The notes: generated from the letters alone by a model not told the origin. A stretch of DNA of 64,000 nt from Nocardioides sp. JS614 (GCF_000015265.1 NC_008699.1:2232001-2296000), one strand, 5' to 3'. Positions 1 through 8,400 are shown, counted from the first letter of the stretch. Numbers and translations: made by a program.

Positions 1-1359
1 CGCGATTGCTGCCTGCCAGAGCCCGTCGTTCCAGGTCGGGTAGGCATGGGTGACGCCGGCGAGGTCCCGGGTGCGTAGGCCCTGGCTGATGGCCAGCGTC
101 AGCTCGCCGATGCTCTCGCCGGCCCGCGGGCCGACGACCGTCGCGCCGACCAGGCGGCCACGTCGATCGACCGTCAGCCGGGTGAACCCGCCGGTGGCCA
201 GCTCGGTCACCGCCCGGTCCACGCGGGTGTGCTGCCACGTCAGCCGCCGCAACCCGTCCGGCGGCGACTCGGTCCCCACCCCGACCGCGGCCACCTCGGG
301 CTGGGTGTAGGTCACCCGCGGGATCGCGCTGAGATCGACCTTGCGGCGGACGCCGAGGACCGCGTTGCTGGCGGCCAGGCTGCCGTGGACGCCGGCGGTG
401 TGGGTGAACTGGGGGTGGCCGGTGAGATCGCCGGCAGCCCAGATCCGCGGGTTCGTGGTGCGGAGGTGGCTGTCAGTGCGCACGAACCCGTGGTCGGTGA
501 CCTCGACCCCCGCCAGCTCGAGTCCCATGCCGTGGGTCCGCGGCGACCGGCCCACCGCTACCAGCAGCTGGCTGAACGCCAGGGCGCGGCCGTCGGCCAG
601 TTCCAGGCGGGGCCGCCCGCCGCCTTGTCCGACCCGGGTGACCGCCACGCCGGTGATGACGTCGACGCCGTCAGTGCGCAGGCCGGTGGTGACGGCGGTG
701 GCAGCGTCTGCGTCCTCGCGGGGGAGCAGCCGGGGCGCACCCTCGACGACGGTCACCCGGGAGCCGAGCCGGGCGAACGCCTGCCCCAGCTCGCAACCGA
801 TGCTGCCGCCACCGAGCACGACCAGGTCCTCGGGGAGCCGGTCGAGTTGCCAGACTGAGTCGCTCGTCAGGTGTGGCGTCTGCGCCAGACCCGGGATGCG
901 CGGGACGGCCGGGGCAGCCCCGGTCGCCAGGAGCGCTTGGGTGAAGGTGGCGCGTCGATCGCCGACGGCGACCTGGTCGCGACCCGTGAACTTCGCGTCG
1001 CCGCGCCACACGGTGACACCCTCGGCCTCGAGCGCCTGGGGTGAGTCGATCGGCGCGATGTGGTCGATGGCTCCGCGGACATGGCCCAGCACGGCGTGGA
1101 AGTCGACCGAGACACCGTAGGCCTCAACCCCGAGCCGATGACCGGAGCGCGCGGTGGCCGCCACGTCCGCGGCCGCGAGGAGCGCCTTTGACGGCACGCA
1201 GCCGGTCCACAGACAGTCGCCACCGGTACGGTCGCGTTCGATCAGGAGAACCCGCGCCCCGAAGCGGGCCGCGGTCTTGGCACCCACGATGCCGGCGGTG
1301 CCGCCCCCGATGATCACCAGGTCCCAGGGGCCGTCTCCCCTGGGGTGTCCGGCGCTCAT
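1..1359 (-). CDS. FAD-dependent pyridine nucleotide-disulfide oxidoreductase, C-terminus cut by window edge
   Basis: Flavoprotein of the dihydrolipoamide dehydrogenase/mercuric reductase family; it should pass electrons from NAD(P)H through FAD to a redox-active cysteine pair. An N-terminal dinucleotide fold IIGGGTAGIVGA is followed by the redox motif GGDCLWTGCVPSK (about residues 43-55) and a second nucleotide fold LGGGSIGCELGQAFARLG near residue 180. The second FAD motif WAAGDLTG and a dimerisation domain follow, and the reading frame is still open at base 1, so perhaps 10-30 residues are missing. No N-terminal HMA domain and no C-terminal Cys pair are visible, so MerA activity is not supported. 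The ATG overlaps the anti-sigma stop by 4 bp, which suggests co-expression with the sigma/anti-sigma pair. The substrate is unknown. Confidence 0.85.
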   Translation of the reverse strand, partial: MSAGHPRGDGPWDLVIIGGGTAGIVGAKTAARFGARVLLIERDRTGGDCLWTGCVPSKALLAAADVAATARSGHRLGVEAYGVSVDFHAVLGHVRGAIDHIAPIDSPQALEAEGVTVWRGDAKFTGRDQVAVGDRRATFTQALLATGAAPAVPRIPGLAQTPHLTSDSVWQLDRLPEDLVVLGGGSIGCELGQAFARLGSRVTVVEGAPRLLPREDADAATAVTTGLRTDGVDVITGVAVTRVGQGGGRPRLELADGRALAFSQLLVAVGRSPRTHGMGLELAGVEVTDHGFVRTDSHLRTTNPRIWAAGDLTGHPQFTHTAGVHGSLAASNAVLGVRRKVDLSAIPRVTYTQPEVAAVGVGTESPPDGLRRLTWQHTRVDRAVTELATGGFTRLTVDRRGRLVGATVVGPRAGESIGELTLAISQGLRTRDLAGVTHAYPTWNDGLWQAAIA

Positions 1360-1634
1360 CCGGTCCGTCCCTCGGTGATGTCGTCGAGGAAGTGCCGGAC
1401 CCGGTCCACCGCCGACGGGTCGACGTAGGCGCGGCTCGACCACAGCGACAGGGCCTGGTGCAGCGTGCGGTGCTCGACGACGACGCCGCTGCACTTCTCG
1501 CACGTGGACAGATGCGCCTCGAGCCGAGCCACCTCGCCTGGGGTGAGAGGAGCCGACGGGTCCGCGTCGAGGTAGCGCTGGATCCGTCGCGCCGACCAGT
1601 GGCAGCTCAGCAGTTGCCTCAGGGTTCCGCTCAT
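1356..1634 (-). CDS. Zinc-binding anti-sigma factor, RsrA/ZAS family
   Basis: A 92-residue cytoplasmic protein that probably holds the neighbouring ECF sigma factor inactive. The zinc motif HLSTCEKC (His-x3-Cys-x2-Cys, about residues 42-49) follows a short helix with Cys11 and is followed by a helical tail. This is the layout of redox-sensing ZAS proteins such as RsrA, in which disulfide formation releases the sigma factor. It overlaps the sigma gene by 4 bp (ATGA) and the downstream disulfide reductase by 4 bp. The three genes therefore look like one thiol-stress unit. The assignment rests on the motif, the length and the context. Confidence 0.85.
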   Translation of the reverse strand: MSGTLRQLLSCHWSARRIQRYLDADPSAPLTPGEVARLEAHLSTCEKCSGVVVEHRTLHQALSLWSSRAYVDPSAVDRVRHFLDDITEGRTG

Positions 1635-2194
1635 GACAGCCCTCCTCGGGACAGGGTGGTGGGGCCGAGACTCCGCCGCAGCCGATCGCGGGCGCGGCTC
1701 AGTCGGGACATCACCGTCCCGACGGGGACATCGAGTACTGCGGCGGCCTCGGCATAGCTGAGATCGTGCAGGTCGACCAGGATCAGGGCGGCCCGGAATC
1801 GCGGGTCGAGTGCGGCGATCGCGTTGTGAAGCTTCTCGTCGAGCTCCTCGTCCAAGAAGGACTGCTCGGCACTCGGCAGCTCGGAGTGCCCGAACGCGGG
1901 GCGCGACGCCGCATGGAGCTGGGCGTCGTCGATGGTGATCGGCCGCCGCCGTCGGTGCAGGTTGGCGTTCGTGTTGCGCAGGATGGTGAGCAGCCAGGCG
2001 CGGGGGTGGCTGCCGTCGAAGCGGTGCAGCCCGCGGTACGCCCGCAGGAGTGACTCCTGCACCAGGTCCTCGGCATCGGCGTCCCCGGACGTCATGCTTC
2101 GCGCGACGCGCAGCATCAACTCGATCTCGGGCTCCACGAAGTCGCGGAAGGCTCGCCGACGGGCGGCCTCGTCGGGCCCGGGCGGGATGCTCAT
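1631..2194 (-). CDS. ECF-family RNA polymerase sigma factor (SigR/RpoE type)
   Basis: A 187-residue alternative sigma factor. Region 2 (about residues 20-90) contains DLVQESLLRAYRGLHRF and the conserved PRAWLLTILRN. Region 4 (about 120-175) contains a helix-turn-helix around YAEAAAVLDVPVGTVMSRL. It is the first gene of a sigma/anti-sigma/flavoprotein unit with 4-bp overlaps, an arrangement typical of the SigR-RsrA thiol-oxidative stress switch. The true regulon is not visible here. An 18-bp perfect palindrome lies in the divergent intergenic region upstream. Confidence 0.9.
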   Translation of the reverse strand: MSIPPGPDEAARRRAFRDFVEPEIELMLRVARSMTSGDADAEDLVQESLLRAYRGLHRFDGSHPRAWLLTILRNTNANLHRRRRPITIDDAQLHAASRPAFGHSELPSAEQSFLDEELDEKLHNAIAALDPRFRAALILVDLHDLSYAEAAAVLDVPVGTVMSRLSRARDRLRRSLGPTTLSRGGLS

Positions 2195-2253
2195 GCCGGG
2201 GGAACCCGGTGACGCGGCGCAGATCTTCCCGGGCGGACCGGTGCCGCCGCTGA

Positions 2254-2271
2254 CCTGACCGGCCGGTCAGG
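2254..2271. promoter_or_regulatory. 18-bp perfect palindrome between divergent sigma-factor and GAF-regulator genes
   Basis: CCTGACCGGCCGGTCAGG is an exact 18-bp palindrome in the 178-bp divergent intergenic region. It could be an operator for a dimeric regulator of either gene. It has no T-run and is not placed after a gene end on either strand, so an operator is more likely than a terminator. The cognate protein is unknown. Confidence 0.4.
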
Positions 2272-2372
2272 CGTTGACAACCTCATCCTCACGTGCCCAC
2301 CCTCGCCGATGTCCGACGTCGAGGCGCCGCGGGACGGTCACGCCGGGGCCGGTTCGCGCGTACCGTGGGCGC

Positions 2373-3626
2373 ATGCGTGGGCCGAGCGCGTCCGGTGACG
2401 ACCCCGAGCAGGTGACCGGTGGCCTGCGCGCCGACGTCGCGGCCAGCTGGCACCGGTCGGCGGCGGCCGGCGTGCAGAAGGAGGCGCCGGAGGCCCCGAT
2501 CACCCTGCCCGACGACGAGCTGCGCGCCCACCGCGCCGCCCATCCGCTGGCTCGGGTCTTCCCGCTGCTCGACGACATCCTCGGCCAGGCCGCCCGCGAC
2601 ACCGGGTCGCTGATGGCCGTATCGGACGCTGAAGGCCAGCTGCTGTGGGTGTGTGGGACCGGCTCGATCCAGCGCCGGGCCGAGTCGATCGGCTTCGTCG
2701 AGGGCAGCAACTGGGACGAGCGGTTGGCCGGCACCAACGCGCCGGGGCTGGCGCTCCAGCTCGGCCGGCCGATCGGCGTGCTGGGGTCCGAGCACTTCCG
2801 CGAGTCGGTGCAGGACTGGAGCTGCGTGGCGGCACCGATCCACGACCCGGTCACCTCCGGCCTGCTCGGTGTCCTCGACGTGACCGGTGGCCCGCAGCTC
2901 GCCGTACCCCAGGCGATGGCGATGGTGCGGGCCGCGGCCCGGATGGCGGAGGCCGAGCTGGCTCGTGAGCAGGCCCGGGTCCGGCCCGAGGCGGCGGCAC
3001 CTGCGCGCGGCACCCTGATGGTGATCGAGGCGCTGGGGCGCTCTGAGGCCCTGCTCACGGTGACCTCGGACGGCGTCGGCTCGCCGCAGCTGCGCCTCTC
3101 CCGCCGGCACAGCGAGATCCTGGTGCTGCTGGCCGGCTCGACCTCCGGGTTGACCGGCGACGAGCTGGCGGCCCTGATGTACGACGAGGACGGCGGGTCG
3201 TCCACCCTGCGAGCCGAGCTCAACCGGCTCCGCGGCCTGCTCGGGGCCGACCTGCTGGCGTCTCGTCCCTACCGGCTGATGGCCAACATCGCCGCCGACT
3301 GGCTCGCGGTCGAGGCGCAGGCGGCGGCCGGCGACGTACGGGCGGCGATGCGGGGCTACCGAGGGCCGCTGCTGGCCCGCTCCACCGCGCCCGGCGTCGC
3401 GGCCATGCGGCAGGCCGTCGACAGCACCCTCCGCCACGCGGTGCTGACCAGCGGCGCCGCCGACCTGATGTCGACCTGGACCCGCTCGTCCTGGGGCGCG
3501 GACGACTACGAGATGTGGTCGGCGCAGCGTGCCGCACTCGCGACCGGCTCACCGATGCGGGCCCTCGTCGAGGGCCAGCTGGCCCGGCTGGACCGCGAGC
3601 TCGGGTGGCGCCCACCCGGCCGCTGA
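2373..3626 (+). CDS. GAF-domain transcriptional regulator of the adjacent aldehyde dehydrogenase
   Basis: A 417-residue predicted regulator. Residues about 60-200 form a GAF-like sensory domain like that of AcoR-type activators (TNAPGLALQLGRPIGVLG, WSCVAAPIHDP). No AAA+ sigma-54 domain follows. A winged-helix-like segment near residues 265-320 (SRRHSEILVLLAG, ELNRLRGLLGADLL) probably binds DNA. The ATG at 2373 was chosen over upstream in-frame starts because TACCGT ends exactly 6 nt before it, which fits a leaderless -10 element. Its gene lies 80 bp upstream of an ExaC-type aldehyde dehydrogenase on the same strand, a pairing common in actinobacteria, so it probably activates that gene. The ligand is unknown. 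Confidence 0.75.
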   Translation: MRGPSASGDDPEQVTGGLRADVAASWHRSAAAGVQKEAPEAPITLPDDELRAHRAAHPLARVFPLLDDILGQAARDTGSLMAVSDAEGQLLWVCGTGSIQRRAESIGFVEGSNWDERLAGTNAPGLALQLGRPIGVLGSEHFRESVQDWSCVAAPIHDPVTSGLLGVLDVTGGPQLAVPQAMAMVRAAARMAEAELAREQARVRPEAAAPARGTLMVIEALGRSEALLTVTSDGVGSPQLRLSRRHSEILVLLAGSTSGLTGDELAALMYDEDGGSSTLRAELNRLRGLLGADLLASRPYRLMANIAADWLAVEAQAAAGDVRAAMRGYRGPLLARSTAPGVAAMRQAVDSTLRHAVLTSGAADLMSTWTRSSWGADDYEMWSAQRAALATGSPMRALVEGQLARLDRELGWRPPGR

Positions 3627-3635
3627 GCGTCCCGT

Positions 3636-3654
3636 GCAACGTGGTCGCAACGTG
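3636..3654 (+). promoter_or_regulatory. Direct repeat GCAACGTG x2, likely activator site upstream of aldehyde dehydrogenase
   Basis: GCAACGTG occurs at 3636-3643 and 3647-3654, an 11-bp period that places both copies on the same DNA face. The pair sits 53 bp before the aldehyde dehydrogenase start and just after the regulator stop. Binding by the upstream GAF regulator is inferred from position only. Confidence 0.45.
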
Positions 3655-3706
3655 ACCGTTCCTACGGTGTGACGGCTGTCACCTCCACCCAGGAACGGAG
3701 TCCACC

Positions 3707-5230
3707 ATGACCGTCTTCGCACCGCCGGGAACCGCCGGCTCGACCATCTCCGTGCAGGCCCGCTGCGGGCACTTCATCGGCGGGGAGTGGGTCCCGCCGA
3801 TCAAGGGCGCGTACTTCGAGAACATCTCGCCCGTGACCGGTCAGCCGTTCACCGAGATCGCCCGCGGCACCGCCGAGGACATCGAGGCCGCGCTCGACGC
3901 CGCGCACAACGCCGCGCCGGCCTGGGGTCGCACCTCCCCGGCCGAGCGCTCCAACGCGCTGCTCCGGATCGCCGACACGATGCAGGCCCACCTCGAGGAC
4001 CTTGCCGTGATCGAGACGTGGGACAACGGCAAGGCGGTCCGGGAGACCCTCAACGCCGACCTGCCGCTCGCGATCGACCACTTCCGCTACTTCGCGGGCG
4101 TGCTGCGCGGACAGGAGGGGACGATCTCGCAGATCGACGAGGACACCATCGCCTACCACTTCCACGAGCCCCTCGGCGTCGTCGGCCAGATCATCCCGTG
4201 GAACTTCCCGATCCTGATGGCGGTCTGGAAGCTCGCACCGGCCCTCGCCGCGGGCAACACCGTGGTGCTGAAGCCCGCCGAGCAGACCCCGTGGTCGATC
4301 CTGAAGCTGGTCGAACTCATCGGCGACCTGCTGCCCGCCGGCGTGGTCAACGTCGTGAACGGGTTCGGCGTCGAGGCGGGCAAGCCGCTCGCCTCGAGCC
4401 CGCGGATCTCGAAGATCGCCTTCACCGGGGAGACCACGACCGGCCGGCTGATCATGCAGTACGCCAGCGAGAACCTGATCCCCGTCACCCTCGAGCTCGG
4501 CGGCAAGAGCCCGAACATCTTCTTCGAGGACGTCGCAGCCGCGCGGGACGCCTTCTACGACAAGGCCCTCGAGGGCTTCGCGATGTTCGCGCTGAACCAG
4601 GGCGAGGTGTGCACCTGCCCGTCACGGGCGCTGGTGCAGCGCTCGATCTACTCCGAGTTCGTCGCCGATGCGATCGCCCGGGTCCAGGCCATCAAGCAGG
4701 GCAATCCGCTGGACACCGAGACGATGATGGGCGCGCAGGCGTCACGTGACCAGCTCGAGAAGATCCTGTCCTACATCGAGATCGGCAAGCAGGAGGGCGC
4801 CGGCGTCCTCACCGGTGGGGCCCGGCTCGAGCTCGGCGGTGACCTCGCGGGCGGCTACTACGTCCAGCCCACGGTCTTCGAGGGCCACAACGCGATGCGC
4901 ATCTTCCAGGAGGAGATCTTCGGCCCGGTGGTCGCGCTGACGTCGTTCGACGACGACGCCGACGCACTCAAGATCGCGAACGACACGCTCTACGGGCTCG
5001 GCGCCGGCGTCTGGTCCCGGGACGGCTCGCGGGCCTTCCGGACGGGCAAGGGGATCCAGGCCGGCCGGGTGTGGACCAACTGCTACCACGCCTATCCCGC
5101 GCACGCGGCCTTCGGCGGTTACAAGGGCTCCGGTATCGGCCGGGAGACCCACAAGATGATGCTGGACCACTACCAGCAGACCAAGAACCTGCTGGTGTCC
5201 TACTCGCCCGACGCGCTCGGCTTCTTCTAG
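3707..5230 (+). CDS. exaC: NAD-dependent aldehyde dehydrogenase, ExaC/acetaldehyde dehydrogenase type
   Basis: A 507-residue cytosolic ALDH that oxidises short aliphatic aldehydes such as acetaldehyde to the acid with NAD+. Family motifs are complete: IIPWNFPILMAVWKLAPAL, FTGETTTGR, the general-base Glu in LELGGKSPN and the catalytic Cys in NQGEVCTCPSRALV. The length is usual for the family. A GGAACGGAG ribosome-binding site precedes the ATG. The gene is preceded by its probable GAF regulator and followed by a strong hairpin terminator, so it is probably monocistronic. Assignment to ExaC rather than a general ALDH rests on overall sequence likeness and the regulator pairing. Confidence 0.88.
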   Translation: MTVFAPPGTAGSTISVQARCGHFIGGEWVPPIKGAYFENISPVTGQPFTEIARGTAEDIEAALDAAHNAAPAWGRTSPAERSNALLRIADTMQAHLEDLAVIETWDNGKAVRETLNADLPLAIDHFRYFAGVLRGQEGTISQIDEDTIAYHFHEPLGVVGQIIPWNFPILMAVWKLAPALAAGNTVVLKPAEQTPWSILKLVELIGDLLPAGVVNVVNGFGVEAGKPLASSPRISKIAFTGETTTGRLIMQYASENLIPVTLELGGKSPNIFFEDVAAARDAFYDKALEGFAMFALNQGEVCTCPSRALVQRSIYSEFVADAIARVQAIKQGNPLDTETMMGAQASRDQLEKILSYIEIGKQEGAGVLTGGARLELGGDLAGGYYVQPTVFEGHNAMRIFQEEIFGPVVALTSFDDDADALKIANDTLYGLGAGVWSRDGSRAFRTGKGIQAGRVWTNCYHAYPAHAAFGGYKGSGIGRETHKMMLDHYQQTKNLLVSYSPDALGFF

Positions 5231-5233
5231 AGA

Positions 5234-5293
5234 CCCGAGCTCGCACCGGTGCGGCGGCGCAGGCGCACCGCCGCCGCGTCGGTGCGACTCGGG
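5234..5293 (+). terminator. Long GC-rich hairpin terminator after the aldehyde dehydrogenase
   Basis: A stem starting CCCGAG and closing CTCGGG contains an inner GCGGCGGCG / CGCCGCCGC pairing around a loop of about 9 nt, with only a bulge and two mismatches. It begins 4 bp after the aldehyde dehydrogenase stop. It lacks a U-tract, as is common for actinobacterial terminators. Confidence 0.7.
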
Positions 5294-5352
5294 CGGATCC
5301 GTTCCACTCCGCGGACACGACCTTGGCAACTGGTTGAAGGAACAACTAACGT

Positions 5353-5372
5353 TTACTTGAACCAACAAGTAA
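5353..5372. promoter_or_regulatory. Palindromic operator TTACTTG-N6-CAAGTAA upstream of the SnoaL-like gene
   Basis: Perfect 7-bp arms TTACTTG and CAAGTAA are separated by AACCAA, 29 bp before the next start codon. The size and AT-rich arms resemble TetR-family operators. No adjacent regulator gene identifies the binding protein, so repression is inferred from symmetry and position. Confidence 0.5.
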
Positions 5373-5400
5373 GTGTCCGCGAACAGGAAGGTGAGACCAG

Positions 5401-6018
5401 ATGATCAATCGACGAGACGCACTGCGGGCCTCGGGCCTGGCGACGTTCGGAGCCCTGGCGCTCGGCGCCGTGGATGCAGGGCTCACGCCCGCGGAGGCGA
5501 CCGCATCGGGCCAGCTCCGCGGCTGGACGCCGCTGCCCGACCCGGCCGCGGGAGGCGTCACCAGCCCGCCGTTCCCGAAGAACCTGACCGCCGAGGAGCG
5601 ACGCAACCTCAAGACCTTCGACGAGCTGGACTTCACCGTCTTCTCGAGCGCGGACTGGGCGCGCCTGGGCGAGAGTCACGCCAAGCACGTGCGCGTGCAC
5701 TGGCCGGACGGCCACTACACCGACGGCATCCAGAAGCACATCGACGACCTGGCGGCGCTGTTCGTCTGGGCGCCCGATACCAACATCCAGGTACACCCGC
5801 TGCGGGTCGCCAAGGGCAACCTGACCGCGGTCACCGGCGTCATGCGGGGCACCTTCTCGGACCCGATGCCGGACGGGAAGGGCGGGTACATCGAGCCGAC
5901 CGGTCGGCAGTACGCGATCAACATGGCCACCGTCGGACTCTGGAACCGTCGGGGCACCATGGATGAGGAGTTCCTCTTCTGGGACAACCAGACCTTCTAC
6001 TCCCAGATCGGCCTCTGA
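5401..6018 (+). CDS. Tat-type exported SnoaL-like/NTF2-fold protein
   Basis: A 205-residue protein. The N-terminus has a twin-arginine signal (NRRDALRASGLATFGALALG) and a likely cleavage site near residue 30. The mature part resembles the SnoaL-like polyketide cyclase/ester-cyclase branch of the NTF2 superfamily: FSSADWARLGESHAKHVRVHWPDG, a central HPLRVAKGNLTAV strand and a terminal MDEEFLFWDNQTFYSQIGL. Such proteins bind small hydrophobic ligands or act as isomerases or cyclases; the substrate cannot be told. It has its own operator-like palindrome and a good AGGAAGG ribosome-binding site. A terminator separates it from the convergent monooxygenase-like gene. Confidence 0.65.
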   Translation: MINRRDALRASGLATFGALALGAVDAGLTPAEATASGQLRGWTPLPDPAAGGVTSPPFPKNLTAEERRNLKTFDELDFTVFSSADWARLGESHAKHVRVHWPDGHYTDGIQKHIDDLAALFVWAPDTNIQVHPLRVAKGNLTAVTGVMRGTFSDPMPDGKGGYIEPTGRQYAINMATVGLWNRRGTMDEEFLFWDNQTFYSQIGL

Positions 6019-6027
6019 CGGCTACGA

Positions 6028-6059
6028 CCGCGGCCGCGCCCTTGCCGGCGCGGCCGCGG
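6028..6059. terminator. Bidirectional terminator between convergent genes
   Basis: A perfect 13-bp stem (CCGCGGCCGCGCC with its complement) closes a 6-nt loop cttgcc. It lies 9 bp after the SnoaL-like gene and 16 bp after the end of the convergent ABM-domain gene, so it can serve both strands. Confidence 0.75.
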
Positions 6060-6075
6060 GAGCATCCGGATCCCG

Positions 6076-6381
6076 TCAGGGCACCGGGTCCGCGTACTGG
6101 CCCGCGACCTCGAGGATGGCCAGGTGCGGCTCCGCGCCGACGCTGCGGAACAGGGACGGGGCGGCCGGTGGCTCGGGGAGGGCGCGCATCGCGTCCAGCG
6201 CCTCACGGCTGGCCCAGAGCGTCTGGATCCGCCACTCGCCGTCGGCGCCGCGCAGGAGCTCGGTGCGCACCAGCCCGTCCGGCACCGGCCCCTGGAGCAG
6301 CCGGTGGAAGCCCACGAGGAGCTCCTCCTCGCGCTGTGCGTCGACCCGCGCGGCGACCTCGGTGAGGATCTGTGTGCCCAT
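6076..6381 (-). CDS. Antibiotic biosynthesis monooxygenase (ABM) domain protein
   Basis: A 101-residue single-domain protein with the ferredoxin-like ABM/quinol monooxygenase pattern: N-terminal strand TQILTEVAARVDAQREEELLVGF, central WRIQTLWASREALDAM and C-terminal AILEVAGQY. Such proteins are small cofactor-independent monooxygenases or heme-binding relatives, but no catalytic residue decides which. It lies just downstream of the aldehyde dehydrogenase of the GMC operon on the same strand (37 bp gap after that gene ends), so it may be its last cistron. Confidence 0.65.
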   Translation of the reverse strand: MGTQILTEVAARVDAQREEELLVGFHRLLQGPVPDGLVRTELLRGADGEWRIQTLWASREALDAMRALPEPPAAPSLFRSVGAEPHLAILEVAGQYADPVP

Positions 6382-6418
6382 GGCGACCTCCGTCCGGTCA
6401 CCACGCTAGCGAGCGCGA

Positions 6419-7969
6419 CTACTCACGGCGAGCCTTCTGGGCATGGCGCTCGAGCCGCGCGCCGGCGACCGCGAACCGGGCCAACCGGGTCGGTCCGTCG
6501 CTGAACCAGGCCCGCATCATCGAGGTGAACAGGGCGTGCTTCCGGGCGGTGTAGGGGTACCAGTTGGCCTCGAGCTTGGTGCCGTCGGAGTCGACGACGA
6601 CCGCCTGCGGGTTGGTGAACGCGCGCAGCCCGGCCACGCCCTTGTAGCGGCCCATGCCCGACTCGCCGACCCCGCCGAACGGCAGCGCGGGAGTCGCCTC
6701 GGTGGCCATCACGTTGTTGATCGACACGCCGCCGCAGCGCAGCTGCCGCGCGACCCGTTCGGCCCGCTCGGCGTCGGCGCTCCACACGCTCGCGGTCAGG
6801 CCGTACGCCGAGGCGTTGGCGCGCTCGATCACCTCCTGCTCGCCGGCGAATCGCAGCACCGGTACCACTGGTCCGAACGTCTCCTCGGTCGCCAGCAGCG
6901 CGTCGTCGGGCAGGTCGGTGACCACCATCGGCGGCACCAGCCGGAACGGCCGGCCGGACAGGCCGGGCCGGCCGTCCAGGACCGCCGCCGCATCCCAGTC
7001 GGCGCCGGTGCGCACCCGGGCGCCGCGGGCGCGGGCGTCGAGGACGTGCTCGGCGACGGTACGCACCTGGAAGTCGGTGGTCATGCAGCCGATGTCGCCG
7101 TCGCCGTCGCGGTCGTCCCCGGGCGACTCGACGAGCCGCAGCGACGAGACCACCTCGACGAGGGTGTCGACGAACTCGTCGTGGACCGACTCGTGGACGT
7201 AGAGCCGCTCGACCGAGGTGCAGGACTGGCCGGCCGCGGTGAGCGCCCCGAACGCGGCCCCGGCCGCCGTCCGGGCGATGTTGACGTCCTCGAAGACGAT
7301 CATCGGGTCCTTGCCGCCGAGCTCGAGCTCCACGGGGATGAGCAGCTCGGCCGCCTGGCGCAGGATCGCCCGGCCGGTGCGGGTCGACCCGGTGAACATC
7401 ACCTGGTCGGGTCGCTGCCCGATCACCTCCGCGCCGACCGACCCGTCGCCGTACACGATCTGCAGCCAGTGCGGCGCGATCGCCGCCTGCTCGGCCAGCG
7501 ACTCGACCAGTCCCTCCAACGGGGTGTGCTCGCTCGGCTTGTAGACCACCGCGTTGCCGGCGGCCAGGGCGCTCGCGATCGGGACGACCGCCTGGAAGAA
7601 CGGGTAGTTCCACGGCGAGATGACGAGGACGACCCCGCGCGGCTGGAACCAGACCCGCGACTTCTTGCCCATCAGGGTCATCGGTGTGGGCACCTTCTCG
7701 TCGGCGAGCGCCTCGTCGGCGTTGGCCTCGAGCCAGGCGATCGCGTCCATCGCGCCGAAGATCTCCGACATCAAGATGTCCGAGCGCGACTTGCCGGTCT
7801 CGGTCTGCACCCGGTCGACGATCTCGTCGACCCGGCCCGCGATCGCGCCGCGCAGGGCGCGCAGGTGCACCAGGCGCTCGGCCACCGACAGCGCGCCCAG
7901 CGAGCGCTGCCCGCTCCGGGCCCGCCCGACGACACCCGCGACCTCGGCGCGTACGAAGCCCTCGTTCAC
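6419..7969 (-). CDS. Aldehyde dehydrogenase family protein (membrane-associated/fatty-aldehyde-like)
   Basis: A 516-residue NAD(P)-dependent aldehyde dehydrogenase. It shows VVLVISPWNYPFFQAVVPIA, FTGSTRTGRAI, the Glu of VELELGGKDPMIVFED, the catalytic Cys in TAAGQSCTSVERLYV and the late PFGGVGESGMGRYKG. The C-terminus continues with about 50 extra residues including YTARKHALFTSMM, as in class 3-like fatty or coniferyl aldehyde dehydrogenases. The GTG at 7969 is chosen because it has a GAGGAGGAG ribosome-binding site and overlaps the preceding stop by 4 bp (GTGA). It probably oxidises the aldehyde made by the GMC oxidoreductase of the same operon. Confidence 0.85.
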   Translation of the reverse strand: MNEGFVRAEVAGVVGRARSGQRSLGALSVAERLVHLRALRGAIAGRVDEIVDRVQTETGKSRSDILMSEIFGAMDAIAWLEANADEALADEKVPTPMTLMGKKSRVWFQPRGVVLVISPWNYPFFQAVVPIASALAAGNAVVYKPSEHTPLEGLVESLAEQAAIAPHWLQIVYGDGSVGAEVIGQRPDQVMFTGSTRTGRAILRQAAELLIPVELELGGKDPMIVFEDVNIARTAAGAAFGALTAAGQSCTSVERLYVHESVHDEFVDTLVEVVSSLRLVESPGDDRDGDGDIGCMTTDFQVRTVAEHVLDARARGARVRTGADWDAAAVLDGRPGLSGRPFRLVPPMVVTDLPDDALLATEETFGPVVPVLRFAGEQEVIERANASAYGLTASVWSADAERAERVARQLRCGGVSINNVMATEATPALPFGGVGESGMGRYKGVAGLRAFTNPQAVVVDSDGTKLEANWYPYTARKHALFTSMMRAWFSDGPTRLARFAVAGARLERHAQKARRE

Positions 7970-8400
7970 CGCTCCTCCTCGGTCGTGACCTCGCTGGCCG
8001 GCAGCGACCGCTCGTAGGCCGCCGCGTCGATCCGGGCGTCGTAGCCGATCACCTGGTGGATGCCCAGTCGGTGCAGGTCGGACCAGTACAGCGAGTGCAC
8101 CACCCCCTTGATGCCGATGTGCGCCATCCGCAGCGCCGCCGCGGCCGGCTCCGGCGTACGCCGCCAGCCGGCGGCCAGGGCGACCAGCGCCCGGACCGCG
8201 GGGCGAGGGAGTCGGCCGCACGCGTCGAGCAGCAGCAGCAGGCTCGAGCGGTCCGCGTCGCTCAGGTAGGGCAGCATCCGGTCGGCCTCGGAGGCGGCCA
8301 CGGTCCGGGAGAACGGGGGGAGCAGGTCGTCGCCGGGGATCACCACGTCGCCCAGCCGGAGCAGTCCCCGGGCCTGGGTGGCGGTCAGCTGGTGCGTCAT
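7966..8400 (-). CDS. Small protein of GMC oxidoreductase operon, gluconate dehydrogenase subunit 3-like (tentative)
   Basis: A 144-residue protein without a signal peptide or clear membrane segment. It contains RLGDVVIPGDDLLPPFS, a DADRSSLLLLLDACGRLP helix and a C-terminal GIKGVVHSLYWSDLHRLGIH segment. The VVIPGDDLLP opening and placement beside a GMC flavoenzyme recall the small subunit of gluconate 2-dehydrogenase-like complexes, which helps the catalytic subunit fold or export. The likeness is partial. The gene starts 8 bp after the GMC gene ends and overlaps the aldehyde dehydrogenase by 4 bp. Confidence 0.5.
   Translation of the reverse strand: MTHQLTATQARGLLRLGDVVIPGDDLLPPFSRTVAASEADRMLPYLSDADRSSLLLLLDACGRLPRPAVRALVALAAGWRRTPEPAAAALRMAHIGIKGVVHSLYWSDLHRLGIHQVIGYDARIDAAAYERSLPASEVTTEEER

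Noticed and set aside
1..1359. Mercuric reductase MerA
   Set aside because: No mer genes are nearby and no HMA domain is visible; only the general disulfide reductase motif is present.
6443..8017. 524-codon plus-strand open frame opposite the aldehyde dehydrogenase
   Set aside because: No family likeness and mirror placement of a complete aldehyde dehydrogenase gene.
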